Assembly (NCBI GenBank): GCA_034004685.1 | Contig: JAVEWG010000049.1 | Location: forward strand, 1 to 23,667 | Source: JAEUNX01 sp034004685 | Lineage (GTDB): Bacteria > Pseudomonadota > Gammaproteobacteria > Burkholderiales > Rhodocyclaceae | Length of the DNA: 23,667 nt | Direction: 5' to 3' | Part shown: piece by piece, positions 6,047 to 13,902 of the stretch | How the letters are laid out: every line of letters begins with the position of its first letter | How positions within the stretch are numbered: position 1 is the stretch's first letter | The notes under the pieces: model-generated | The model's input: only the letters and a program-made list of their open reading frames with translations | Database searches by the model: none | Told to the model about the DNA's origin: nothing | Program-made: the position numbers and the translations under genes

Positions 6047-7912
6047 ATGACCATTCGTCTTTCCGCCGCCGCCCTGGCGGTGCTGTCCGCCGTTTCCGCT
6101 TTCGCCGTCGCCGCCGAGACTCAGGGTGAAGCCCTGATCGTTACCGCCACCCGCCAGCCCTCCCGCGCCCAGGATCTCCTGGCCAGCGTGGATACCCTGG
6201 ACCGGGAGCAGATCGAGCGCGCCGGCCAGTCTTCCCTGCTGGAGTTGCTGGCCCGCCAGCCCGGTATCCAGATGAGCGATAACGGGGGGCCGGGCAAGAC
6301 CTCCGGCTTGTACATGCGGGGTACCAATGCCAACCACACCATCCTGTTCATCGACGGGGTGCGGGTCGGTTCGGTGACCGCCGGCCAGGCTGCCCTGGAG
6401 AGCCTGCCCCTGTCCCACATCGAGCGCATCGAGATCCTGCGGGGCCCCGCCTCCGCCCTGTACGGCGCCGACGCGGTGGGGGGCGTGATCCAGATCTTCA
6501 CCAAGCGGGGGGAAGGCCCCCTGCAACTGGAAGCCTTTGCCGGTGCCGGCAGCAAGGCGACTCGGGACGTGCTGGGGGGCATCTCCGGCGCCACCGGCCC
6601 CTGGTCCTACGCCCTGCGCCTGTCCCAGTACGAGACCGAAGGGGTCTCGGCGCGCAAGGGTCCCTACCCAACCCGGAAATTCTGGCACGACTACGACCCC
6701 GCCCTGGACGCCGACAAGGACGGCTTCCGCGCCACCAGCCTGGGGGGTAACCTGGGTTACAGCTTCAACAAGGACCACAGCCTGGCCTTGAACTTCCTGC
6801 GCATCGATGCCCGCAACTGGTACGACGGGGGGGGGTTCAACAGCGTGGGCGGGGCCGACGTGGGCAACGACGCGGTGGTGGAGTCCCTGGCCCTGGAAAG
6901 CCGCAACCGCCTGGCCGCCGGCTGGTTGAGCACCCTGCGGGTGGCCCGCTCCAAGGACGAGTCGGAAGGCTTCCGCAACACCAACCACTTCAATTCCGAG
7001 CAGAACCAGGTGCTGTGGCAGCACGACGTGGACCTGCCCCTGGGCCGGGCCATGCTGGCCTACGAGTACCTGGATCAAAAGGTGGATAGCTCCACCACCT
7101 ACACCGTCCAGGCCCGCCACATCAACGCCTGGATGGCGGGCTGGAGCGGCAGCCTGGGGAACCACTTGTTCCAGGCCAATCTGCGCCAGGATGAGAACTC
7201 CCAGTTTGGCGACAAGCTGACCTATCTCCTTTCCTACGGCTACCGCATCACCCCGGCCCTGCGGGCGGGAGTCTCCCTGGGCACTTCCTTCAAGGCTCCC
7301 ACCTTGAATGACCTGTATTACGTGGATAGCGGCGGCAACCACGGCGACCCCAACCTCAAACCCGAAGAGGGCCGCAACCGGGAGATCTCGCTGCGTTACG
7401 AGGTGGCGGGTACCCGTCTTTCCGCGGTGTACTTCGACAACCGGGTGGATAACCTGATCCAGTGGGGCGCCTTGGCGCCGGATTACGTCTACGTGCCGCT
7501 CCAGACCGACAATGCCCGCCTCAAGGGCTGGGAGCTGGGCTACGCCGGGGCGCTGGGGGAGTATGAATTGTCCGCCAGCATCGACCTGCTCAACGCCAGG
7601 AACGAGGACACTGGCAAGGACCTGATCCGCCGGGCCCGGCAGGCCGCCCGCTTCGGGATCTCCCGCCAGGTCGGCGCCCTCTCCCTGGGGGGAGAATGGC
7701 AACTGGCAGGCAAGCGCTATGCCGACGTGGCCAACACCGACCCGCTGCCGGGTTACGGTCTTGTTAATCTGTTTGGCCATTACCAGCTCAATCGGGACTG
7801 GAGGATCGAGGCCCGTGCCAACAACGTCTTCGACCGGGATTACGAACTGGCCCGGGGCTACAACACCTGGGGCGCCAGCGTCTTTGTCGGCCTGCGCTAC
7901 CTGCCCAGGTAA
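6047..7912 (+). CDS. btuB: TonB-dependent vitamin B12 outer-membrane receptor
   Basis: A 621-residue TonB-dependent receptor that brings cobalamin and other corrinoids across the outer membrane using TonB energy. Residues 1 to about 23 form a signal peptide (MTIRLSAAALAVLSAVSAFA). The TonB box EALIVTATR follows directly and resembles E. coli BtuB (DTLVVTANR). The plug domain carries LARQPGIQMSDNGGPG, LFIDGVRV and IERIEILRGPASALYGADAVGGVI. The rest is a beta barrel ending NVFDRDYELARGYNTWGASVFVGLRY. The last residue is Arg, not the usual aromatic, with Tyr three residues earlier. The ATG at 6047 has AGGGAG ten bases upstream; the frame is open further upstream, but that would precede the signal peptide. 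Substrate choice rests on the riboswitch and the btuCDF genes that follow. Confidence 0.95.
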   Translation: MTIRLSAAALAVLSAVSAFAVAAETQGEALIVTATRQPSRAQDLLASVDTLDREQIERAGQSSLLELLARQPGIQMSDNGGPGKTSGLYMRGTNANHTILFIDGVRVGSVTAGQAALESLPLSHIERIEILRGPASALYGADAVGGVIQIFTKRGEGPLQLEAFAGAGSKATRDVLGGISGATGPWSYALRLSQYETEGVSARKGPYPTRKFWHDYDPALDADKDGFRATSLGGNLGYSFNKDHSLALNFLRIDARNWYDGGGFNSVGGADVGNDAVVESLALESRNRLAAGWLSTLRVARSKDESEGFRNTNHFNSEQNQVLWQHDVDLPLGRAMLAYEYLDQKVDSSTTYTVQARHINAWMAGWSGSLGNHLFQANLRQDENSQFGDKLTYLLSYGYRITPALRAGVSLGTSFKAPTLNDLYYVDSGGNHGDPNLKPEEGRNREISLRYEVAGTRLSAVYFDNRVDNLIQWGALAPDYVYVPLQTDNARLKGWELGYAGALGEYELSASIDLLNARNEDTGKDLIRRARQAARFGISRQVGALSLGGEWQLAGKRYADVANTDPLPGYGLVNLFGHYQLNRDWRIEARANNVFDRDYELARGYNTWGASVFVGLRYLPR

Positions 7913-7924
7913 GGCGCCCCGCCG

Positions 7925-8941
7925 GTGTCCGTCATCGCCGCGCCCCTGCCGGGGGTCTGCCTGATGGGGCGAGGGCGGCGCCTGGCCGTCCTTGGCGCAT
8001 TGCTGGTGCTGGGCCTGGGGGCCTTCGCCTGGGCGCTGAAGGCCGGCCAGTTGCCGGTGGCCTGGAGCGACGTGCTGGCCGCCCTGACCGGGGCGGGGGA
8101 AAACCCGGCGGCACGGATCGTCCGCGCCCTGCGCCTGCCCCGGGCGGTGGCGGCCTTCACCTGCGGCGGGTTGCTGGCCCTGGCGGGCGCCCTGATGCAG
8201 GTGCTCCTGCGCAACCCCCTGGCGGACCCCTATGTGCTGGGGATCTCCGGCGGGGCGGCGGTGGGGGCATTGCTGGCCATCAGCCTGGGGGCCGCCGCCT
8301 GGGTGGTGGACGGGGTGGCCTTCGCCGGGGCACTGGCCGCCATGTTCCTGGTCTTTGGCCTGGCTCGGGGGGATGGGGCATGGACCCACGCCCGCCTGTT
8401 GCTGACCGGGGTCATCGTGGCCGCCGGCTGCGGCGCGGCGGTGAGTTTCCTGCTGGTCACCACCACCGACGCCCGGGTCCAGTCCATGCTTTTCTGGCTC
8501 ACCGGCGACGCCTCCGGCGCCGCCCGGCCCTGGCCGGCCCTGGGGGTGCTGATCCTGGGTCTCCTGGCGGCCCTTCCCTTCGCCCGGGACTTCAACGTCC
8601 TGGCCCGGGGGGAGGTCACCGCCCGCGCCCTGGGGGTGCGGGTGGAGCACCTGCGCCTGGCGGTGTATGGGCTGGCATCGCTCCTCACCGCCGTTTCCGT
8701 GACCCTGGTGGGTTCGGTGGGCTTCGTCGGCCTGATCGTGCCCCACTTGGTGCGGCTGGTCCTGGGCAACGACCAGCGCATTCTGTTGCCCGCGGCCACC
8801 CTGGCGGGCGGGGTGCTGCTGCTCCTGGCTGACACCGCTGCCCGCACCGTGGTGGCGCCGGTGCAGCTGCCGGTGGGGGTGCTGACGGCGATGATCGGAG
8901 TGCCGGTGTTCCTGTTCTTGCTGGTGAGGCATTCCCGGTGA
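7925..8941 (+). CDS. btuC: Cobalamin ABC transporter permease
   Basis: A 338-residue FecCD/BtuC-family permease with about nine or ten hydrophobic segments. Family motifs are RLPRAVAAFTCGGLLALAG, then LRNPLADPYVLGISGGAA near residue 98, then DFNVLARGEVTARALGV (the cytoplasmic loop that contacts the ATPase), then GSVGFVGLIVPHLVRL. It imports corrinoids from the periplasm with BtuD and BtuF. The GTG at 7925 is 12 bases after the btuB stop and has AAGG upstream; an ATG at 7964, preceded by GGGGG, is an equally reasonable start and would give 325 residues. It sits directly behind btuB and so probably under the same riboswitch. Confidence 0.93.
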   Translation: MSVIAAPLPGVCLMGRGRRLAVLGALLVLGLGAFAWALKAGQLPVAWSDVLAALTGAGENPAARIVRALRLPRAVAAFTCGGLLALAGALMQVLLRNPLADPYVLGISGGAAVGALLAISLGAAAWVVDGVAFAGALAAMFLVFGLARGDGAWTHARLLLTGVIVAAGCGAAVSFLLVTTTDARVQSMLFWLTGDASGAARPWPALGVLILGLLAALPFARDFNVLARGEVTARALGVRVEHLRLAVYGLASLLTAVSVTLVGSVGFVGLIVPHLVRLVLGNDQRILLPAATLAGGVLLLLADTAARTVVAPVQLPVGVLTAMIGVPVFLFLLVRHSR

Positions 8942-8953
8942 TGGGGTCAGTCT

Positions 8954-8998
8954 CCCTCGCTCTATTGAGTGCCCAGGATGGGCAGGGGATGGCGAGGG
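8954..8998 (+). repeat. Nested hairpin in the btuC-btuD gap
   Basis: An outer 7-bp stem, CCCTCGC (8954-8960) with GCGAGGG (8992-8998), encloses an inner 5-bp stem, TGCCC (8970-8974) with GGGCA (8980-8984). The gap is 103 bases, unusually long for this tight operon. No T-run follows. It may act as an mRNA processing or stability element. Confidence 0.35.
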
Positions 8999-9044
8999 CC
9001 CGTCCGGTGGCGCCCTGCCGTCCGCCAAGGGGGAGTGGCCCAGG

Positions 9045-9815
9045 ATGACCGCCCCCCTGCTGGAAGCCGAAGGCCTGGCCCTGCGCATGGGCGTCCGCTG
9101 GCTCTGCTGCGAGTTCTCCTTGCAGCTTCTCCCCGGTCAGTGCCTGGCCCTGCTAGGCCCCAATGGCGCCGGCAAGACCACCTTGCTCCATACCCTGGCG
9201 GGCCTGCGGGCGCCCTCGCGGGGGGCGGTGCGGATGGCCGGTAAGCCCCTGGGGGAATGGGACAACGTGGCCCTGGCCCGTTTCCGGGGCTTGCTCCCCC
9301 AGCAGCAGCCGGACCACTTTGCCGCCTCGGTGCTGGAGACTGCCCTGGTGGGGCGCCACCCCCATCTGTCCCGCTGGGGCTGGGAGGGGCCGGAGGATGG
9401 GGCCCTGGCCCGGGCGGCCCTGGGGGCGGTGGGCATGGCGGAGCTGGCGGGGCGGGAGGTGTTGAGCCTTTCCGGCGGGGAGCGCCAGCGGGTGGCCATC
9501 GCCGCGGTGCTGACCCAGGCGCCCCGACTTTTCTTGCTGGACGAGCCCACCAACCACCTGGACCTCCACCACCAGATCAAGGTGCTGGAGCTCTTCCGCC
9601 GCCTGGCGGACGAGGGCCACGGGGTGGTGATGGTGCTCCATGACATCAATTTGGCGGCCCGCTACGCCGACCAGGTGATCCTGCTGGACGGCCAGGGCGG
9701 GGTGCGGGCGGGGGACCGGGAAGCCATCCTCCAGCCCGAGCCCCTGTCCCGGGCCTTTGGCCATCCCTTGCGCCGCTTCGAAATCGACGGGCGGCCCACC
9801 TTCATTCCCGACTGA
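9045..9815 (+). CDS. btuD: Cobalamin ABC transporter ATP-binding protein
   Basis: A 256-residue ABC ATPase that drives the BtuC permease. All catalytic elements are intact: Walker A GPNGAGKTT (38-46), Q-loop near LLPQQQPD (83-90), signature LSGGERQR (142-149), Walker B RLFLLDEP (161-168), D-loop HLDL and switch His199 in VLHD. The sequence style (FecE/BtuD-like, with RHPHLSRWGWEG) matches metal-chelate and B12 importers. The ATG at 9045 is preceded by AGTGGCCCAGG; the upstream 103-base gap carries a nested hairpin. Fourteen bases separate it from the binding-protein gene. Corrinoid specificity is inferred from neighbours, because the ATPase alone could equally serve iron-siderophore import. 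Confidence 0.93.
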   Translation: MTAPLLEAEGLALRMGVRWLCCEFSLQLLPGQCLALLGPNGAGKTTLLHTLAGLRAPSRGAVRMAGKPLGEWDNVALARFRGLLPQQQPDHFAASVLETALVGRHPHLSRWGWEGPEDGALARAALGAVGMAELAGREVLSLSGGERQRVAIAAVLTQAPRLFLLDEPTNHLDLHHQIKVLELFRRLADEGHGVVMVLHDINLAARYADQVILLDGQGGVRAGDREAILQPEPLSRAFGHPLRRFEIDGRPTFIPD

Positions 9816-9829
9816 TCAGGAAACCGAGC

Positions 9830-10645
9830 ATGAAACTTCTTCGCCTTCTCTTGCCCCTGTGGGGCCTGCTGGCCGGTGCCGCCCAGGCCGCTCCGGTGGC
9901 GCCTCCCACCGACTGCCCCCGCATCGTCAGTCAGTCTCCCTACCTCACCATCGCCCTGGAGTGGCTGGAACGGGGGGACTGCCTGGTGGGGGTGTCCCGC
10001 TACGACCGGCGCGACGACCTGCCCCGCACCGGCGGGATCATGGATCCGGACGGCGATGCCATTGCGGTGCTGGCGCCGGAGCTGATCGTGGCCTCCGAGC
10101 ATTCGCCCGAGGCCTCTTTGAGCCAGGCCGTGGCGCCGGGGGGCAAGGTGCTGCGGCTGGGGGGGTTCGAGTCCATGGCGGGGGTGGAGACCATGCTGGA
10201 AAGCCTGGCCGAGGCCAGCCGCGCCCCCAACGGCAACGCCTTGCTGGCCCGCTTCAAGCGGAGCTGGTTCGTGCGGGCCAAGGCCGTCAACGGTGGCGGC
10301 CGGCGGGCCCTGCTGCTGTCCGCCTGCGAGAGCACGCCCTATTCCTTCGGGCGGGAACACGTGCTGGCGGACCTGTTCCGCTTCGCCGGCTTCGACGTGG
10401 TGGAAACCGAATCCCGGATCCGCTCCATCGCCCCCGGCCAGCCCATCGAGACCCTTGCCGCGCTCAACCAGACCCTCAAGCCGGAGATCATCTTCACCTT
10501 TGACCGGGCCACCGCCAGTGCCTGCAACGCGGAACTGGGCAGCCTGCCGGTGCGGGTGGTGCATCTTTCCGGTGAACACTTTTTCTACCCCGGACCCCGG
10601 CTGATCGACGGCCTGGACGAGTTGGCGGCGAAGGTGAAGCCATGA
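9830..10645 (+). CDS. btuF: Periplasmic corrinoid-binding protein (BtuF-like)
   Basis: A 271-residue cluster-A-2-type binding protein. Residues 1-20 are a signal peptide (MKLLRLLLPLWGLLAGAAQA). The mature part has the BtuF/FecB pattern: PRIVSQSPYLTIALEWLERGDCLVGVSRYD near the N-terminus, then DAIAVLAPELIVAS, a helical linker near residues 130-150, and a second lobe with FGREHVLADLFRFAGFDVV. It delivers corrinoid to BtuCD in the periplasm. The ATG at 9830 has AGGA nine bases upstream. Its stop overlaps the cobO start (ATGA), tying uptake to adenosylation. Cys29 and other cysteines could pair. The ligand is inferred from the riboswitch-btuBCD context. Confidence 0.88.
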   Translation: MKLLRLLLPLWGLLAGAAQAAPVAPPTDCPRIVSQSPYLTIALEWLERGDCLVGVSRYDRRDDLPRTGGIMDPDGDAIAVLAPELIVASEHSPEASLSQAVAPGGKVLRLGGFESMAGVETMLESLAEASRAPNGNALLARFKRSWFVRAKAVNGGGRRALLLSACESTPYSFGREHVLADLFRFAGFDVVETESRIRSIAPGQPIETLAALNQTLKPEIIFTFDRATASACNAELGSLPVRVVHLSGEHFFYPGPRLIDGLDELAAKVKP

Positions 10646-11247
10646 CCGATACCGAGCGCAACCAACGCCACGCCGCCCGCATGAGCCGCAAGAAGGCGGT
10701 GATCGACGAAAAAATCGCCGCGGCCCAGGGCGAGCAGGGGGTCTTCCTGGTGAACACCGGTAACGGCAAGGGCAAGTCCAGCGCCGCCTTCGGCCTGGTG
10801 GCCCGGGCCCTGGGCCACGGCCAGAAGGTGGCAGTGGTGCAATTCGTGAAGAGCCGCTCGGACACCGGGGAGGAGTCCGTCTTCCGCCAACTCCCCGGGG
10901 TCGCCTGGCATGTGATGGGGGAGGGCTTCACCTGGGAGACCCAGGATCGGGAACGGGACGCCGCAGCCGCCCGGGCCGCCTGGGTGGTGGCCCGGGGCTA
11001 CCTGGCGGATCCGGACTACGGCCTGGTGGTGCTGGACGAACTCACCTACGCCTTCAAGTACGGCTGGCTCGATCTGCCCCAGGCCCTGGAAGCTTTCGCC
11101 CTGCGCCCGCCCATGCAGCACCTGGTGGTCACCGGCCGGGCCGCGCCGCCGGCCCTGGTGGAGGCGGCCGACACGGTGACCGAGATGACCCCCCTCAAGC
11201 ACGCGTTCCAGGGGGGCATCAAGGCCATGGCGGGGATGGAGTTCTAG
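10642..11247 (+). CDS. cobO: Cob(I)yrinic acid a,c-diamide adenosyltransferase
   Basis: A 201-residue CobO/CobA(E. coli)/BtuR-type ATP:corrinoid adenosyltransferase. It puts the 5'-deoxyadenosyl group on the reduced cobalt. The phosphate-binding loop NTGNGKGKSSAAFG starts at residue 38. VVQFVKSRSDTGEE, the aromatic-rich GEGFTWETQD segment, VVLDELTYAF and VVTGRAAPPALVEAADTVTEM are the other family blocks; the C-terminal KHAFQGGIKAMAGMEF is typical. Length matches the family. The start overlaps the btuF stop by four bases, so uptake and adenosylation are coupled. Last gene of the run that begins at the riboswitch; a minus-strand gene and a palindrome follow. Confidence 0.95.
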   Translation: MTDTERNQRHAARMSRKKAVIDEKIAAAQGEQGVFLVNTGNGKGKSSAAFGLVARALGHGQKVAVVQFVKSRSDTGEESVFRQLPGVAWHVMGEGFTWETQDRERDAAAARAAWVVARGYLADPDYGLVVLDELTYAFKYGWLDLPQALEAFALRPPMQHLVVTGRAAPPALVEAADTVTEMTPLKHAFQGGIKAMAGMEF

Positions 11248-11282
11248 GGTCTGTTGACCCTGGATTGGCGTGCGTGCGCCGG

Positions 11283-11315
11283 GGGTGCCATCCATGGATG
11301 GCGCGCAGGGCACCC
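11283..11315. repeat. Palindrome and hairpin between convergent genes
   Basis: GCCATCCATGGATGGC (11287-11302) is a perfect 16-bp palindrome. GGGTGCC (11283-11289) can instead pair with GGCACCC (11309-11315). The element lies in the 67-base space between cobO and the convergent small membrane gene and touches the latter's stop codon. The position suits a two-way transcription end, but there is no T-run on either side. Confidence 0.4.
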
Positions 11316-11548
11316 TACGGGGTTTCCACCCAGCGGGCGGTGAGCCGCCGGACCTTGGGGCCGAAGAAGTACAGCGCCGGGATCGCCACCCACCAGGCCA
11401 CCGCGAACGCCTGTCCCCAGCGGGACAGGAAATCCGGTACCGGCCCCACATTCACCAGGGTGACAATGCAAGTCACCAGGGTCACCATGATGGTGCCCAT
11501 GAGCAGGGAAAAGATCAGATGAAAATGGCGAGGCGGCAGTTTGATCAT
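11315..11548 (-). CDS. DUF2798-type small membrane protein
   Basis: A 77-residue protein with two predicted membrane helices, about residues 10-30 (LIFSLLMGTIMVTLVTCIVTLVN) and 43-62 (AFAVAWWVAIPALYFFGP). It has a basic end, PKVRRLTARW. The spacing and the N.GP..FL..W/AIPALYFFGPKVRRL pattern match DUF2798 proteins, whose function is not known. The start at ATG 11548 leaves a short basic N-terminus (MIKLPPRHFH); the frame is open further upstream into cobA, but that part is a shadow. It is on the opposite strand to the cobalamin genes on both sides and divergent from cobA, with 64 bases between them. Nothing in it suggests corrinoid or metal binding, so it may simply be an inserted neighbour. 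Confidence 0.8.
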   Translation of the reverse strand: MIKLPPRHFHLIFSLLMGTIMVTLVTCIVTLVNVGPVPDFLSRWGQAFAVAWWVAIPALYFFGPKVRRLTARWVETP

Positions 11549-11612
11549 GGGGTGGCTCGACCCGTGATGCGTTGCACCAATATACTCGCCGTCCCGATCG
11601 GAACTCAATGCC

Positions 11613-12419
11613 ATGCCTGACCAGCCTTCTGCCACCTCTTCCCCCCTGCGCCCCGGCGCCCAGCCCGGCTGGGTGTACCTGGTGGGCGCCGGCCCTGGCG
11701 ATCCGGAACTCCTCACCCTGCGGGCCTTGCGTCTCCTGGCCGAGGCGGATGCGGTGGTGTATGACAATCTCATCGGCCCCAGCCTGCTGGCCCTGGCCCA
11801 TCCCGCCGCCGAGCGGATCTACGTGGGCAAGAAGCGGGCGGACCACAGCCTGCCCCAGCCCGAGATCGGCGAGCGTCTGGTGGCCCTGGCCCGCGCTGGC
11901 CGCCGGGTGGTGCGTCTCAAAGGGGGGGATCCCTACATCTTCGGGCGGGGCGGGGAGGAAGCCGAGGCCCTGGTGGAAGGGGGCATTTCCTTCGAGGTGG
12001 TGCCGGGCATCACCGCTGCCTCCGGGGTCGGGGCCTATAGCGGGATACCGCTCACCCACCGGGCCTTCGCCCAGTCGGTGGTGTTTACCTCCGCCTATCT
12101 CAAGGATGGCGCCCTGGACCTGGACTGGCCCGGGCTGACCCGCCCCACCCAGACGGTGGTGTTCTACATGGGCCTCTCCCGCCTCCAGGAGCTGTGCGAT
12201 GCCCTGGTGGCCCACGGCCTGCCCCCGGAGCGGCCCGCGGCGGTGGTGGTGAGCGCCACCCTGACGGCCCAGCGGGTGGTGACCGGCACCCTGGCCACCT
12301 TGCCGGCCCGGGTGGCCGAGGCGGGGCTCAATCCCCCGGCCCTCATCGTGGTGGGGGAGGTGGTGAGCCTGCAGGAATCCTTCGGCTGGTTCGGTCCGGC
12401 TCCCACGGGCGCCGCCTGA
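11613..12419 (+). CDS. cobA: Uroporphyrinogen-III C-methyltransferase
   Basis: A 268-residue SAM-dependent methyltransferase that adds two methyl groups to uroporphyrinogen III to give precorrin-2, the branch point to B12 and siroheme. Motifs are VYLVGAGPGDPELLTLRA (21-38), DNLIG, GDPYIFGRGGEE (105-116), VPGITAASG (130-138), the PLTHR segment and a late ALIVVGEVV. Only the methyltransferase domain is present; there is no CysG-type oxidase/chelatase part. About 18 residues precede the core. An AT-rich TATACT at 11581 could be the -10 of its own promoter, since it starts anew after a minus-strand gene. Its stop overlaps the cobB start by one base (TGATG), which points to a cobalamin rather than siroheme role. 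Confidence 0.95.
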   Translation: MPDQPSATSSPLRPGAQPGWVYLVGAGPGDPELLTLRALRLLAEADAVVYDNLIGPSLLALAHPAAERIYVGKKRADHSLPQPEIGERLVALARAGRRVVRLKGGDPYIFGRGGEEAEALVEGGISFEVVPGITAASGVGAYSGIPLTHRAFAQSVVFTSAYLKDGALDLDWPGLTRPTQTVVFYMGLSRLQELCDALVAHGLPPERPAAVVVSATLTAQRVVTGTLATLPARVAEAGLNPPALIVVGEVVSLQESFGWFGPAPTGAA

Positions 12420-13699
12420 TGGGCTGCCCGGCGCTGTTCGTGGCTGCCCCGGCTTCCGGCCAGGGCAAGACCACCGTCACCGCTGCCCTGGCCCGCCTGC
12501 ATGTTCGGCGGGGCCGGCGGGTGCGGGTTTTCAAGTGCGGGCCGGACTTCCTGGATCCCCAGATCCACGCGGAGGCCAGCGGGGCTCCGGTGTACAACGT
12601 GGATCTGGGCATGTGCGGCGCGGATGACGCCGCCTGGCGCTTCCACCAGGCGGCCCAGGAAGCGGATCTGATCCTGGTGGAGGGGGTGATGGGCCTCTTC
12701 GACGGCCAGCCCTCCGGGGCGGATCTGGCCCGCCGCTTCGGCATCCCGGTGTTGGCGGTGATCGACGCCGCCGCGATGGCCCAGACCTTCGGCGCGGTGG
12801 CATACGGCCTGGCCCACTATCAGCCCGACCTGCCCTTTTCCGGGGTGCTGGCCAACCGGGTGGGCAGCACCGGCCACGCTGACCTGCTGCGGGACACCCT
12901 GCCCCCCGGCATGGCCTGGTACGGCGCGGTTCCCCGGGACGCCGAGGCCGCCCTGCCGGAGCGCCACCTGGGGCTCCTCCAGGCCGCCGAGATCGCTGAT
13001 CTGGCGGCTCGCCTGGACCGCCTGGCGGATCATCTGGCCGCCACCGACGCGGCCGATCTGCCCCCGCCGGTGGAGTTTCCCCCGGTGACCCAGCCTCCCA
13101 TTCCGCCGCGCCTGGCCGGCCGCAGCGTGGCGGTGGCCTGGGACGCCGCCTACGGTTTCATCTACCCGGCGAACCTGGACACCCTGGCCGCCTTGGGGGC
13201 GAAACTGAGATTTTTCCGGCCCCTGGCTGGCGATCCCTTGCCGCCCTGCGATGCCCTGTGGCTGCCCGGCGGCTATCCGGAACTTCACGCCCCGGCCCTG
13301 GCCGCCAACCCGGGTTTCTTCCGCGCCCTCACGGCTCACCACGCCGCCGGCAAGCCCATCCTGGCCGAATGCGGCGGCATGATGAGCCTCTTCGAAAGCG
13401 TGGTGGACAAGGCCGGCGTCGAACATCCCTTTGCCGGGCTCTTGCCTGGCCGGGCGGTGATGCAGCCCAGGCTGGCTGCCCTGGGCCTCCAGGTGGCACA
13501 ACTCCCGGAAGGCCGCCTCACCGGGCACACCTTTCACCATTCCCGCAGCCAAACGCCCTTGGCCCCGGCCCTGTCGGCCACCACCCCCGCCGGCCAGCCC
13601 GGCGAGGCCATCTACCGCCAGGGGCGGCTGACTGCCAGCTACGTGCACTTCTACTTCCCCTCCAACCCGGCGGCGGTGGCGGCCCTCCTGGGGGGTTAA
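12419..13699 (+). CDS. cobB: Cobyrinate a,c-diamide synthase
   Basis: A 426-residue CobB/CbiA protein that uses ATP and glutamine to amidate the a and c side chains of the corrin ring. The N-terminal nucleotide-binding domain starts APASGQGKTTVT (10-21), followed by FKCGPDFLDPQIH, NVDLGMC and LVEGVMGLFDG. The C-terminal glutamine amidotransferase part has LWLPGGYPELHA, nucleophile Cys318 in AECGGMM and the late YVHFYF with His410. Length is normal. The ATG at 12419 overlaps the cobA stop; the frame is open upstream inside cobA, but that part has no family similarity. CobB marks corrin synthesis or amidation, but the ring-contraction genes are not in this window. Confidence 0.95.
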   Translation: MGCPALFVAAPASGQGKTTVTAALARLHVRRGRRVRVFKCGPDFLDPQIHAEASGAPVYNVDLGMCGADDAAWRFHQAAQEADLILVEGVMGLFDGQPSGADLARRFGIPVLAVIDAAAMAQTFGAVAYGLAHYQPDLPFSGVLANRVGSTGHADLLRDTLPPGMAWYGAVPRDAEAALPERHLGLLQAAEIADLAARLDRLADHLAATDAADLPPPVEFPPVTQPPIPPRLAGRSVAVAWDAAYGFIYPANLDTLAALGAKLRFFRPLAGDPLPPCDALWLPGGYPELHAPALAANPGFFRALTAHHAAGKPILAECGGMMSLFESVVDKAGVEHPFAGLLPGRAVMQPRLAALGLQVAQLPEGRLTGHTFHHSRSQTPLAPALSATTPAGQPGEAIYRQGRLTASYVHFYFPSNPAAVAALLGG

Positions 13700-13759
13700 G
13701 CGGCGTCGGCCCCCTGGCGCTGGGCGGCAACCCGTTCCCCCAACCCTCCCTGGGGGGCC

Positions 13760-13820
13760 TAGGGCGTGTTCTCATTAACATTAACCGCGCGACCCCCGGG
13801 GTTAATGAGAACACGCCCTA
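13760..13820. repeat. 20-bp perfect inverted repeat with a 21-base centre
   Basis: TAGGGCGTGTTCTCATTAAC (13760-13779) is matched exactly in reverse complement at 13801-13820. The centre is 21 bases and contains CGCGCG and CCCCCGGGG. Both outer ends carry TA. It lies 60 bases after cobB and 82 bases before the peptidase gene, in otherwise featureless DNA. No T-run follows on either strand, so it is a poor intrinsic terminator. The long arms and TA edges resemble transposon ends meeting without a transposase, or a MITE. No open frame fits between the arms. Confidence 0.75.
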
Positions 13821-13902
13821 AAGGCGGCGGTTTTCCCGCCCCGGACCTGAATGCTTCTGTGCCGCCCATGCCAGAATAGGCCCCTGGGACAGGAGGGCGG
13901 CC

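Noticed and set aside
7903..7912. Truncated BtuB barrel, because the last residue is Arg rather than an aromatic
   Set aside because: The final strands and total length look complete and Tyr lies three residues from the end, so this is probably natural variation.
5909..9088. A minus-strand open frame of over 1000 codons opposite btuB and btuC
   Set aside because: Its product is a low-complexity run of Gly, His, Gln and Pro typical of the reverse complement of GC-rich coding DNA, with no domain, while the plus strand holds clear btuB and btuC.
13760..13820. Intrinsic terminator of cobB
   Set aside because: The stem is strong, but no T-run follows on either strand; the plus strand continues with AAAGGCGG.
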